This document shows, piece after piece, positions 34,298-42,993 of a DNA stretch of 48,033 nucleotides. The stretch covers positions 1-48,033 of the forward strand of contig DCBA01000101.1 in assembly GCA_002313255.1 (NCBI GenBank). Direction: 5' to 3'. Made by a program: the position numbers and the translations under genes. The notes beneath the pieces are model-generated. The model was not told where the DNA came from. It made no database searches and saw only the letters and a list, made by a program, of their open reading frames with translations. Every line of letters starts with the position of its first letter. Within the stretch, counting starts at the first letter, position 1. The DNA comes from Gammaproteobacteria bacterium UBA1119. GTDB lineage: Bacteria; Pseudomonadota; Gammaproteobacteria; Pseudomonadales; Azotimanducaceae.

Positions 34298-34323
34298 AAA
34301 AACCCGGCAACGGCCGGGTTTTT
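34298..34323. terminator. Strong bidirectional Rho-independent terminator after msrA
   Basis: AAAAACCCGGC and GCCGGGTTTTT form an 11-bp perfect stem around AACG; each strand ends in a run of five or more U. It lies 48 bases past the msrA stop, which it most likely terminates, and would also stop any plus-strand transcript from the gap. Confidence 0.85.
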
Positions 34324-34370
34324 ATCACTCGTTGTTAAATCGATCTCGCCTAAGGAGGACTAACGTCGCT

Positions 34371-35021
34371 TCACGCCTGAACCAATGGCTCGATCCCGCA
34401 TGCCACTCCCGTTCCTCCCAATCCACAGTACCCGCCAGGAACCTTAGCGAGGTATTGCTGATGGTTGTGCTCGGCATAAAAAAATGGCGGCGCCTCTATA
34501 ATTTCTGTAGAAATATCGCCGTAATCTGCGCTATGCAGTCGTTGCTGATATTCGTCGCGCGAACGATGCGCTATTGCCATCTGTTCGGCGCCATGGACAT
34601 ACAGTGCAGAACGATACTGAGTACCTAGATCGTTGCCCTGACGCATACCCTGGGTTGGGTCGTGCCCCTCCCAAAAAACTCTCAACAACTCCAAATACGT
34701 GACAACCGCCGGATCGTATACCGCGAGCACCGCTTCAGTATGTCCCGTTAAACCAGAACAAACCTCCTCGTAGGTGGGATTTTGTGTGTGACCGCCTGCA
34801 TAACCCACGGCGGTGGTATACACCCCATCTATTTGCCAGAACAACCTCTCCGCACCCCAAAAACACCCCAATCCTGCCACTAACATTTCCATGTGCCGTG
34901 GAAACGGAGGCTGCAGCGGTCTGCCATGGACAAAGTGGCTTGGAGGAACGGGCACAGCGTCTGGTCGTCCAGGCAACGCCTCATTCGCAAGCGGCAGTCG
35001 GAGCTTGTATTCCAATGCCAT
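34371..35021 (-). CDS. msrA: Peptide methionine sulfoxide reductase A
   Basis: A 216-residue MsrA that reduces methionine-S-sulfoxide. [10 protein letters not shown] has the catalytic Cys (about residue 53), and [11 protein letters not shown] contributes resolving cysteines at the C-terminus. The N-terminal extension (A-L-P-G-R-P) and the C-S-G-x-T-G-H motif match the Escherichia coli-type MsrA, so the long start at 35021 is kept. It is divergent from the lipoprotein gene with a 78-base gap. Confidence 0.93.
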   Translation of the reverse strand: MALEYKLRLPLANEALPGRPDAVPVPPSHFVHGRPLQPPFPRHMEMLVAGLGCFWGAERLFWQIDGVYTTAVGYAGGHTQNPTYEEVCSGLTGHTEAVLAVYDPAVVTYLELLRVFWEGHDPTQGMRQGNDLGTQYRSALYVHGAEQMAIAHRSRDEYQQRLHSADYGDISTEIIEAPPFFYAEHNHQQYLAKVPGGYCGLGGTGVACGIEPLVQA

Positions 35022-35099
35022 TCAGAGCTCCCTCAAGTTCTCGATTCCGATCATACCAGCCAGCCTCACCAGTTCGCACGAATACGATACACTGCCGTG

Positions 35100-36755
35100 A
35101 TGCAAAACCTTGGTGTGTCGACGGTTCTCTGTTGCCTGCTCGCAATCACTGGGTGCACAACCACTTCATCCGAGCCAGCGAACTACGTAGACCTCATCCA
35201 ATCGGTACAAAGCGGCGAAAATGTATCCCTCGAAGACATAAAGCTCGCCTTTTTAGCCACCCCTGACTTCCCCCAACGTCTTCAAAGGGTTTCCGCCCTT
35301 GAACGTCAAGCTCTGCAGTTTTTGATTGACGAGCCCCTGAAACTCGGTGCAATTGGGACTGCGATTCTCGATATTTATTACGGCAGTCTTGCTGGGCACC
35401 TTGCCCTTGCCGCGTTTTACGAGCGCGTCGAAGACGAAACAGAAGAACTGCATCGCGACTGGGCAAAACGCATCGTTACTTCAATCGAATCAGGCGCCGA
35501 AGGAACTCGGAAACTACCCTACCGCGTTTTCTCGGGTCCGGAAGCACGATCCTATTTAGTCGCATTGGGTCGCACACCCGTCGGGTCGATCTACCAGAGC
35601 GATCAGGAACGGCCCTTCATGATGGTCATTGCCTCAAAACCACCGTCAGGACCCCTTGTTAATGTGTTTTTCAACCTCGGTGACGCGTACTCCATCGTCT
35701 CGCAACAAATCAGTGAGACGGCGCAAGATAGCGAATTTACGCCCGGTGCTTTAATCGGTTTCCTCGCACAACGCGACGACTCAGCTGCGCAAGCCTTTAT
35801 CGGCACTTACCTTGCATCAGAGGACCGACTCGACGAGTCAATCAACTGGCTTTCGGCGTCGACCCGCTCCGGGAATGTCCTTGCGAATCTCACCCTTGCA
35901 CGGGTTTGGTGGACTAAGGCTCGGCGTCACACGGACGAGCAGGCCCGGTCGGAGGCGGTTAATCTCGCTGTCGAAAACTACGTACACGCCATCAGCGTCG
36001 GCTCGGACGAGGCCATGTACATGTTGGCGGTTCTTTATCTACGCGACCAGTTAGGGCCCAACAAACTGCAAGCCGGTATCGAGCTGATGGAGCAGGCGTC
36101 GGCACTCGAAAATACTCAAGCCTTAATCTACCTTGGACAGCTTTACTTTGACGGCAGACAAATCGAGCGCGATCTGGGAAAAACCGCCGCTTACTTTATC
36201 GAAGCGGCAGAACTCGACAACGACTTCGCCAAGCTCCAATACGCTCGTTTTCTCATGCACCCGGATGTTGATAAGCCGTTCGAACGTCGGGCATACGATT
36301 GGCTCCGAGAAGTCGCGAGTCAGGACAATCCGGACGCGATGCTGGTGCTCGGGAACCTCTACGCCCGGGGTGTACACGTCAACAGGAGCTTTCGACGAGC
36401 GTTTGGGTGGTTCCGCAAAGCGATCGCAAGTGCGCCAGAAGACGCCAGTATAATTAACGAGGTGGCGTGGACACTTGCGGTTACCAACCTCGAAAGGTTA
36501 AAGAACCCTCAGTATGCTCTTGAAATCATGACTGGCATCATGGAGAGCGACCTTAAGGCGCGTCAAACCCCGGCCTATTTGGATACATGGGCCGCCGCTC
36601 ATGCAGCAAGCGGCGACTTTAATACTGCCGTTGACCTGCAGACGGAGGCGGTGGAACAAGCAAGACAGCAGGAACAAAACGCCGTAATCGACGTGCTGCT
36701 GGAACATTTAGACGCATTTAAGGCAGGCCACCCCGTCGTCGACCCCATACCTTGA
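35100..36755 (+). CDS. Sel1-like-repeat (TPR-type) lipoprotein
   Basis: A 551-residue protein starting at ATG 35100. Its signal peptide ends in a lipobox, L-A-I-T-G-C, with acylated Cys19, so it should be anchored in the outer or inner membrane. The second half has Sel1-like helical repeats (A-x-Y-x-L-A-x-L-Y pattern: M-Y-M-L-A-V-L-Y, L-I-Y-L-G-Q-L-Y-F-D-G, M-L-V-L-G-N-L-Y-A-R-G). Sel1 proteins act as scaffolds. An in-frame extension upstream to 34893 overlaps msrA and is rejected. It precedes selU by 22 bases. Confidence 0.88.
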   Translation: MQNLGVSTVLCCLLAITGCTTTSSEPANYVDLIQSVQSGENVSLEDIKLAFLATPDFPQRLQRVSALERQALQFLIDEPLKLGAIGTAILDIYYGSLAGHLALAAFYERVEDETEELHRDWAKRIVTSIESGAEGTRKLPYRVFSGPEARSYLVALGRTPVGSIYQSDQERPFMMVIASKPPSGPLVNVFFNLGDAYSIVSQQISETAQDSEFTPGALIGFLAQRDDSAAQAFIGTYLASEDRLDESINWLSASTRSGNVLANLTLARVWWTKARRHTDEQARSEAVNLAVENYVHAISVGSDEAMYMLAVLYLRDQLGPNKLQAGIELMEQASALENTQALIYLGQLYFDGRQIERDLGKTAAYFIEAAELDNDFAKLQYARFLMHPDVDKPFERRAYDWLREVASQDNPDAMLVLGNLYARGVHVNRSFRRAFGWFRKAIASAPEDASIINEVAWTLAVTNLERLKNPQYALEIMTGIMESDLKARQTPAYLDTWAAAHAASGDFNTAVDLQTEAVEQARQQEQNAVIDVLLEHLDAFKAGHPVVDPIP

Positions 36756-36777
36756 CTGGGTTTGACTGAGAACAAAT

Positions 36778-37812
36778 GTGTCGATTGAAGTCGTAGACGA
36801 CTACCGCGATATTCTCAAGAATCAGTGTCCCGTGATCGATGTGCGGTCACCCGACGAGTACGTCAAAGGTGCAATTCCGTCCGCCATCAATCTCCCAATC
36901 TTGAACAATGACGAGCGCCAACAAGTGGGCGCTTGTTACAAAAACGAAGGGCAAAGCGCGGCAATTAGGCTCGGGCAAAAACTGGTCTCGGGAAGCGTTC
37001 GCGCGAGGCGCGTGAGCGATTGGGCATCGTTCGCGCACTCTCACGAAGGCGCACTATTTTGCTGCTGGCGAGGTGGGCTGCGCTCACGCATCGCGCACGA
37101 ATGGTTGGCAGAAACCGGTTCAATCATTCCCATCGTCAAGGGCGGCTCCAAGGCGCTCCGCCGTTATTGCCTTCAACGAATCGAAGCGTCGATAGATCAC
37201 AGTTGGCTGGTGTTAGGCGGCCGAACCGGGAGTGGTAAAACACGATCGTTGCGGCAATTATCAAATGCCATCGATTTGGAGCAATTGGCGAACCATCGCG
37301 GCTCAGCATTCGGTGGGGACATTGCTCTCCAACCTCCGCCTGTCTCATTTGAAAACGCCCTTGCCGCTGCCCTACTTTCAATCAATCACGAGCGTCCCAT
37401 CGTTGTTGAGGATGAAAGCCGAACCATCGGTCGCCTTACGCTACCAGACAAACTCTTCACCAGTATGCAAAGCGCCCCCTTAGTCATTCTTGAACTGTCG
37501 CTCGAAAAGCGTATCGCCAATATCTATGACGAATACGTTGTAAACGGCGTTCCCTCAATGTTCTCCAACGCACTGGGGCGGATACGCAAGCGTCTGGGAG
37601 GCGCGCGTTACCGAGAGCTCCTAGGGCTCATGGAAGAAGCGTTCAATACTGGGAATAAAGAGTCACACCTCCAATGGATCGACTCGCTGCTGACCAACTA
37701 TTACGACCCGATGTACGACTATCAGCTTGAACAAAAAAGCGCGCGAATCATCTTTCGAGGGACCTTCGATGCGGTTGGCGAGTATCTTGAGAAGCAAGTC
37801 ATTAATGGGTGA
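36778..37812 (+). CDS. selU: tRNA 2-selenouridine synthase (SelU/MnmH)
   Basis: A 344-residue, two-domain protein. The N-terminal rhodanese domain carries C-C-W-R-G-G-L-R-S with catalytic Cys96; the C-terminal P-loop G-G-R-T-G-S-G-K-T has Lys154. The enzyme replaces sulfur of 2-thiouridine at tRNA position 34 by selenium from selenophosphate, through a geranylated intermediate. GTG 36778 is the start; ribosome site weak. Its presence implies a selenophosphate synthase (selD) elsewhere and supports the selenoprotein reading at 26819-27910. Confidence 0.92.
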   Translation: MSIEVVDDYRDILKNQCPVIDVRSPDEYVKGAIPSAINLPILNNDERQQVGACYKNEGQSAAIRLGQKLVSGSVRARRVSDWASFAHSHEGALFCCWRGGLRSRIAHEWLAETGSIIPIVKGGSKALRRYCLQRIEASIDHSWLVLGGRTGSGKTRSLRQLSNAIDLEQLANHRGSAFGGDIALQPPPVSFENALAAALLSINHERPIVVEDESRTIGRLTLPDKLFTSMQSAPLVILELSLEKRIANIYDEYVVNGVPSMFSNALGRIRKRLGGARYRELLGLMEEAFNTGNKESHLQWIDSLLTNYYDPMYDYQLEQKSARIIFRGTFDAVGEYLEKQVING

Positions 37813-37829
37813 AGATTACACGCCGTTGG

Positions 37830-39344
37830 TTACCGCGGGAAATTGCGTTGGTCCGACGCTAACGGAACCACGTCGCACGTTTCCATGTACCAGGTGAGCA
37901 TGCGTTCCTTCAATCGATCGATGGAACGAGCACTACCCGGTTCATTTATCAAATTGGTAGTTTCACCCGGATCCGATCCTAGATCATAGAACTCGTCGGT
38001 TTCATACGCCCGTCGTACGTATTTGAATTGACCGTCTCGACACATCGTGGCTTTCGAATGCGGGAACACATCGTCTTCACGAAGTTGCTGCTCGATTCGA
38101 GGGGAATAGAGCCCGAGCCCGCCCATCCCACTGGTACTCTCGCGCTCGCTGGCGTGAACCTCTTGCCGCAGTCGGCCTCCCTCACAAAAGACCGCATCGC
38201 GATGAATAGCGTCGGTATCGGCCAAAACGCTTCGTAAACTTTTCCCAAAGTGCCAATACGGCGGCTCTATTCCCGCGCAGTCGTACACGGTCGCCGGAAA
38301 GTCGATCAATTCAATCAGTTGGTTCCGAATCCCTGGCGCAGCGGCCATGGCGGCAGGCGGTTTGACGATAAACGGTACACGGCTCAGGCAATCTTGGAAG
38401 GTGTTTTGTGTCTTCTCGACTAAACCGTAATCGCCTGTAAAGTCGCCGTGATCCGAAAACACGAAAATCGCACTGTGCTCGTATAAGTTGGCATCGCGCA
38501 GACTTTCGATAAGTAGCCCAAACTGATGATCCACCCGTGCACACATACCAAAGTACGTGGCACGCAATTCCGTCCAGCGTTCTTCCGACCAGTTGACAAG
38601 GCCCTGTCGGTCTCGAATACCGGTAAGCAGGGAGGGCTTATCATCCCAGCGCTCGTATTGATGTCGGGGCGGAACGTCACCGCGATCGATCATCGAGAAC
38701 CAGGGCTCTTCGACGCAGTATGGCGGGTGCGGGTATCCGAGAGGTAAGAATAAACACAGAGGTTGATCTCCGTCATACGCCCGAATGAAGTCCATCGCAC
38801 CGTAGAGCATGGCCCAGTCACCATCGAAATATACATCCGACGCCGCGCGATCCAATTTACCCTTGAAAAAACTGTAGAAAGTGTCGGTTCCGTGCTTGCC
38901 GCGCCATTCGAGATCACCTCCATGGGAGCCTTCCCTTGGGGTATACCCCCAGCGCTCATAATCCGCACGACTCGGTCTAAACTGGACATCGCAGTGTGAG
39001 CCGTAACCCAGTTGACCGGGTACTAAATCGTTCTTTCCACCCCACCAAACGAAGTAATCGTTTTCGCGCAACACCGACAGGAGATTCGGTTCGCCCGCCT
39101 CCGCATTCAGCATGTGATGCATCGTGCGATGGCCTCGCACGTGCGGGTACCAGCCGGTCATAAACGAACAACGACTCGGCGTACAAACAGTCGCCTGGCT
39201 AAATGCGTTTCGAAAGGATATCGCATCCGTCTCAACGAGAGCGTCTAGATTCGGTGTTTTAACCGCCGGATGGTTCATATGGCCTAGCGCATCGCCCCGC
39301 CATTGATCCGGATTAAAAATAATGATGTGCGGCGCTTGGTTCAT
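37830..39344 (-). CDS. Type I sulfatase (arylsulfatase-like)
   Basis: A 504-residue sulfatase. C-T-P-S-R at residues 54-58 is the formylglycine motif (C-x-P-S-R); the Cys must be oxidised by formylglycine-generating enzyme or an anaerobic maturase, neither in this window. N-P-D-Q-W-R-G-D and S-D-H-G-D-F supply calcium ligands. No signal peptide is apparent (M-N-Q-A-P-H-I-I-I-F), so it is probably cytoplasmic. It overlaps the PPOX gene by four bases at its start and so belongs to the acyl-CoA operon. It may hydrolyse a small sulfate or phosphonate ester. Confidence 0.9.
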   Translation of the reverse strand: MNQAPHIIIFNPDQWRGDALGHMNHPAVKTPNLDALVETDAISFRNAFSQATVCTPSRCSFMTGWYPHVRGHRTMHHMLNAEAGEPNLLSVLRENDYFVWWGGKNDLVPGQLGYGSHCDVQFRPSRADYERWGYTPREGSHGGDLEWRGKHGTDTFYSFFKGKLDRAASDVYFDGDWAMLYGAMDFIRAYDGDQPLCLFLPLGYPHPPYCVEEPWFSMIDRGDVPPRHQYERWDDKPSLLTGIRDRQGLVNWSEERWTELRATYFGMCARVDHQFGLLIESLRDANLYEHSAIFVFSDHGDFTGDYGLVEKTQNTFQDCLSRVPFIVKPPAAMAAAPGIRNQLIELIDFPATVYDCAGIEPPYWHFGKSLRSVLADTDAIHRDAVFCEGGRLRQEVHASERESTSGMGGLGLYSPRIEQQLREDDVFPHSKATMCRDGQFKYVRRAYETDEFYDLGSDPGETTNLINEPGSARSIDRLKERMLTWYMETCDVVPLASDQRNFPR

Positions 39345-39805
39345 TTTCGTTTGAGTGCCAGTTCGCTGCCATGAGCGGAGATCGAATCGGGGCGCAACCT
39401 CAAAACAACCCTTTCGGAATTGGATAAACCAGCTGCTCTCGTACTCCCCAAGTACTTGGCCCAGAGCCCGGACGTTATTTCTGTAATCCCCCTACGAACG
39501 ATCTCAAAATGTCCTTTTCCCTTGACTTGTCGATTCGAACGACGCGATGGAGTCACATCCTCAACCTCAACGCAAAACGACCCACGCGAGTCAGCAGATA
39601 GGCATTTGACATGGTATTTATCGGGGTCGCTGGTCGTATGAAAAGCCTCATCCGTCCAGAGAAACCAGCACGGGACCATCCTCGGAAATCCCTCGCCGTC
39701 GAGAAAAGCAATGGTCGCCGAAATCGGCCGGGCAAGGACCTCAGCACATTCCGTCTCGGACAATTCCCTCCGCGTCGAACCGCTATCGCTTCTTATGGAG
39801 TTCAT
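39341..39805 (-). CDS. PPOX-class flavin/F420-dependent split-barrel oxidoreductase
   Basis: A pyridoxamine-oxidase-like split barrel of about 154 residues. A-T-I-A-F-L-D-G-E-G-F-P-R-M-V-P-C-W-F and H-V-K-C-L, then K-G-K-G-H-F-E-I-V, are the family strands. It binds FMN, F420 or heme; which one is unclear. The LLM-family oxidoreductase elsewhere in the window leaves F420 possible. ATG 39805 is used though the ORF opens at TTG 39814. It overlaps the crotonase gene by 23 bases and the sulfatase by four. Confidence 0.82.
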   Translation of the reverse strand: MNSIRSDSGSTRRELSETECAEVLARPISATIAFLDGEGFPRMVPCWFLWTDEAFHTTSDPDKYHVKCLSADSRGSFCVEVEDVTPSRRSNRQVKGKGHFEIVRRGITEITSGLWAKYLGSTRAAGLSNSERVVLRLRPDSISAHGSELALKRK

Positions 39806-40604
39806 AGTTCTCAAATGCTTTTTCGACCATAGGGCGTCGCTTGCCTTCCGGTACTTTTAGCGCGTAGTCAGGGTCTCGTTCCCCCTGAGCCGATACGATA
39901 TGCATGAGATGAGCAGCATTTACGTGAGCTTGGAAGCCCTGAGTATCCTGCATTTGGTTGACCGCCATTTTAATCATACGCAGCTGAAACGGATCGTTCG
40001 TGGCCACACGTTCTGCGTACTCCAACACCGACGCTTGCAGTTCGGCATCGGGCACGACACGGTTGACGAGATCGAGTTCGAGGGCCTCTGCCGCATCAAT
40101 AAAACGACTCTCATAGAGAACTTCCTTGGCTTTTCGAGGATGTATGTCCCACGGCACCGTGAAAAATTGGAAATTTGACCCCAAAAACATCGCGCTATTA
40201 CCTGCATAGATGATGTCCATAGCGCTGGCGACAATCCACCCGCCAAATATGCAATACCCTTGAACCCCCGCTATGGTGGGTTTCGGGACGTTGCGCCAAC
40301 GCATCGACTTTTCAACGAACTGCTCTCGCGAGTGATCGAAACGGCCACGCAGACCCTCCTGTAGAGGGCGCTTCTGCATATCTTCGCGTTCGTCTGGCGT
40401 ACCCAGATCGTGTCCGCCCGAAAAATGCTCGCCTTGACCGAAAAGCGCGATGACGTGTACGTCTTGATCAACCGTCGCCGTCATAAATGCTTCGTCGAGT
40501 TCCTCAAGCAAGCGTCGACTTTGCGCGTTGCGGTACTTGGGACGCGCGGTGGTAATCCGCGCAACCCGGTTAACAACTTCGTACTCGATGTCATGAAAAC
40601 TCAT
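39783..40604 (-). CDS. Crotonase-family protein with both catalytic Glu positions changed
   Basis: A 273-residue crotonase homologue. The oxyanion segment G-E-H-F-S-G-G-H-D-L and D-I-I-Y-A-G-N are present. The usual G-G-G-C-E is F-G-G-W-I, and the P-E-I...G position reads G-S-N-F-Q-F-F, so neither hydratase Glu is retained; the activity is probably not simple hydration. Start ATG 40604 overlaps the tandem CaiB stop by four bases (ATGA). Confidence 0.85.
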   Translation of the reverse strand: MSFHDIEYEVVNRVARITTARPKYRNAQSRRLLEELDEAFMTATVDQDVHVIALFGQGEHFSGGHDLGTPDEREDMQKRPLQEGLRGRFDHSREQFVEKSMRWRNVPKPTIAGVQGYCIFGGWIVASAMDIIYAGNSAMFLGSNFQFFTVPWDIHPRKAKEVLYESRFIDAAEALELDLVNRVVPDAELQASVLEYAERVATNDPFQLRMIKMAVNQMQDTQGFQAHVNAAHLMHIVSAQGERDPDYALKVPEGKRRPMVEKAFENYELHKKR

Positions 40605-42970
40605 CGGAGTATCTCTCCTTTGCCCGTGATTCCTTGCTCAGCTAACTCGTCGTATCGTTGCCGCGGCATCCTCAGAAATTCTTCAAACACTTCAAACGAA
40701 TGCTGTCCTTGCATCGGCGCTGGTCGCGTCACCCCTCCCTCAGTCCGACTGAACAACATCGGCAATCCCGACTGCCACATCGTGCCGGTTTCCGGGTGGT
40801 CGACTCGTACCATGTGGCCACGCTCACGTAATTGCGTATTTGCAACAATGTCGGCAGGGCCCAATACCGGAGCTGCCGGGACGCCAAGACGACAGAGCTC
40901 ATTGGCGAGAGAGTGTCTGTCGAGCTTTTCCGTTACCGATGATAGAAGTGCATCGATCGAATCTTCGTGCTTCTTTCGATCCTCGTTGCAGAGCCATTGT
41001 CGTCCGTCGATTTCAAGAACCTCGCAAATGAGTTGCCAATGCAACTCGGTTTCAGCCGATATCGCTATCCACTCGTCATCGCCTGAACTCGGATATATAG
41101 CGTGCGGCGCGTACAGCGGGTGGCGATTGCCCTGCGGTCCACGTACGTGGCCATTGATTTCATATTCCATCCAAGCATCCCCGATAAACAAAAAGTTCGC
41201 TTCTTGCATCGATAGGTCAATGTACTGTCCTTTCCCGGTGCGGTCGCGATGCAACAACGCTAAGGCGATTGCGGCAAATCCACACAGCCCCGCGACCGGA
41301 TCAGGATACATTTGTCCTGAGTTCTGTGGTTGCTCTCCTTCGTACCCCAAGAGCGCCGACATCCCCGACGAAGGTTCGATCGTTCCACCGATTCCTGGCA
41401 CGTTAGCCCACGGTCCGGTCGCGCCATACGCAGAGAGGCTCGCAAAGACAATATCGGGTTTGATCGCCAGCAGCGCGTCATACCCTAACCCAAGATTATT
41501 CATTACCCGCGGTGAAAAATTCTCGGCGACAAAATCGAAATGGGGAAGAAGCTCGATAAATAAATCTTTACCTTCTGGTTTTGATAAATCAATTGTTACG
41601 CAACGCTTGTTCAAATTGACCGAGTTATAGAGTGGACTGCAGTTCCATGCATGTCGGGCCGTGTCGGTATTCGCCAAATTACGGGGAATTGGATTTCGGT
41701 ACGAGCCACGCCAACTATCTAGACGACTCCTTACTTCGACTTGAACAACATCGGCGCCCAATAACGCCAACATTTGCGTTGCGTACGTTCCGGCCCACGC
41801 CTGGGTTAAAACCAATCCACGAAAGCCCGACAAAGGACCTTTGCCCCGGCCTCCCGACCGTACGGCTTGAACGGCGATCGATTGACGCGGCGCAAATTCG
41901 ACCTCGCTCGATCGCGGTTTCGGCATCTCGTGCCTCAGTTCCCAAACGGATTCCGTTGTCCACGCAAAAGGTCCGGGGAACCGCGCGTTCGATCCAGACG
42001 GCGTTCTCAAAAATCCGCGAGCTTCGAATTGTGGGTTTTCGGCCATTTCGTCCATTCTGAGAACCGGTCCAGCGATAACGCGTTCTGCTCCAAGTGCCTC
42101 AAAAAGATCCATTCGCGTCCAACTCGACATAGCGTCCGCGACCCGCTTTGCAAACCGCGCGGCGTGTTTGGGTCGAATACCTGGTTGTTGTAGGTCCTCG
42201 TCGCCCGCCAGGTCGGGCAACCCCAGGAGGTGCATCGCCTTCACCCAAAAGGCCGGCCGCGATAGCGGTAACGCAAAATAACCATCCTTCACGGCTACGG
42301 GCCCTTCGTTCATGTTCACTGGCGCGCGTCTTCGTTGCCAAAGAAAATCGGAATATTGGTAGCGCAGCGGTGCCGGAGACGACGTCGAAACTAGGGTTTC
42401 CCACTCGGAAATGTCGATCAATTGCCCCAATCCATCCCTGGCGAATTTTTCGATCAAAGCAGCAACAACGCCGCCAAAGGCTAAAGTTCCCGCCTGATAG
42501 CTTGCCTGATAACCACTGCCCTTCAATGGGGGTCTTCCGAGAAGACCGTTGCAATGGGCCCAGCCGGACCGGGCATAGGCGGTTAGATCGTTACCGAGGT
42601 AGTCCTTGAACTCCCCCGTCTGGCCATACGGCGTGATCGCGCACACGACGGCATTCTGGTTCTGTTCGAATAGCCGCGCGCCATCGCTACGACTGGTGAC
42701 AATTACATCGGCTACGTCGATAAGCTGATCCGCCACCTCACGCCCGACCGACTTCTTGTTGGCGAGGACATACCGCGCCATAAGACTTTGGCCGCTTCCG
42801 TCGAAGGGCGGGAGCCGCCGCGCCAAATGCCCTCTATCCGATTCCACCAAGACGACGTCGGCTCCGTAGTCAGCGAGCAGGCGCGAACACCACGCGGTCG
42901 CCAAACGGTCGCCAACATCCACGACCCGGATACCCGCTAGCGTCGAGCCGTCCAGGACGCTTTTACTCAT
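40601..42970 (-). CDS. Tandem (two-domain) CaiB/BaiF CoA-transferase
   Basis: A 789-residue protein holding two complete family III CoA-transferase domains: about 1-375 (L-L-A-D-Y-G-A-D-V-V-L-V-E) and about 383-789 (M-L-A-L-L-G-A-D-V-V-Q-V-E). These enzymes normally form interlocked dimers; the fusion may make an obligatory pseudo-heterodimer. Both halves carry Glu (S-E-W-E and S-M-Q-E-A) where the 386-residue homologue at 32880-34040 has the catalytic Asp. Function: CoA transfer or racemisation for a side-chain acid. ATG 42970 has GGGGAAGG adjacent. Confidence 0.88.
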   Translation of the reverse strand: MSKSVLDGSTLAGIRVVDVGDRLATAWCSRLLADYGADVVLVESDRGHLARRLPPFDGSGQSLMARYVLANKKSVGREVADQLIDVADVIVTSRSDGARLFEQNQNAVVCAITPYGQTGEFKDYLGNDLTAYARSGWAHCNGLLGRPPLKGSGYQASYQAGTLAFGGVVAALIEKFARDGLGQLIDISEWETLVSTSSPAPLRYQYSDFLWQRRRAPVNMNEGPVAVKDGYFALPLSRPAFWVKAMHLLGLPDLAGDEDLQQPGIRPKHAARFAKRVADAMSSWTRMDLFEALGAERVIAGPVLRMDEMAENPQFEARGFLRTPSGSNARFPGPFAWTTESVWELRHEMPKPRSSEVEFAPRQSIAVQAVRSGGRGKGPLSGFRGLVLTQAWAGTYATQMLALLGADVVQVEVRSRLDSWRGSYRNPIPRNLANTDTARHAWNCSPLYNSVNLNKRCVTIDLSKPEGKDLFIELLPHFDFVAENFSPRVMNNLGLGYDALLAIKPDIVFASLSAYGATGPWANVPGIGGTIEPSSGMSALLGYEGEQPQNSGQMYPDPVAGLCGFAAIALALLHRDRTGKGQYIDLSMQEANFLFIGDAWMEYEINGHVRGPQGNRHPLYAPHAIYPSSGDDEWIAISAETELHWQLICEVLEIDGRQWLCNEDRKKHEDSIDALLSSVTEKLDRHSLANELCRLGVPAAPVLGPADIVANTQLRERGHMVRVDHPETGTMWQSGLPMLFSRTEGGVTRPAPMQGQHSFEVFEEFLRMPRQRYDELAEQGITGKGEILR

Positions 42971-42993
42971 CCTTCCCCACGAGCATCAATTCA

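Larger units (their letters stand above)
34041..34370. other. 330-base gap without a gene: CaiB upstream region and msrA terminator
   Basis: No plausible coding frame here; frames that cross it are antisense leftovers. It holds a perfect 14-base palindrome, an 11-bp terminator hairpin, a short CAAAC-AAA-GTTTG repeat at about 34155-34167, and probably the CaiB-operon promoter on the minus strand (TTGGAT with 17-base spacing to TAGTTA is the best but weak candidate). No tRNA, including selenocysteine tRNA, is recognisable. Confidence 0.6.

Noticed and set aside
34041..34370. Selenocysteine tRNA in the gene-free stretch
   Set aside because: No long acceptor stem, UCA anticodon loop or T-arm could be found; the hairpin there is a terminator.
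34893..35099. N-terminal extension of the Sel1 lipoprotein
   Set aside because: It overlaps msrA and would bury the signal peptide and lipobox that begin at 35100.
40410..41630. 406-residue plus-strand frame
   Set aside because: It is antisense to the well-supported crotonase and tandem CaiB genes and has no family motif.
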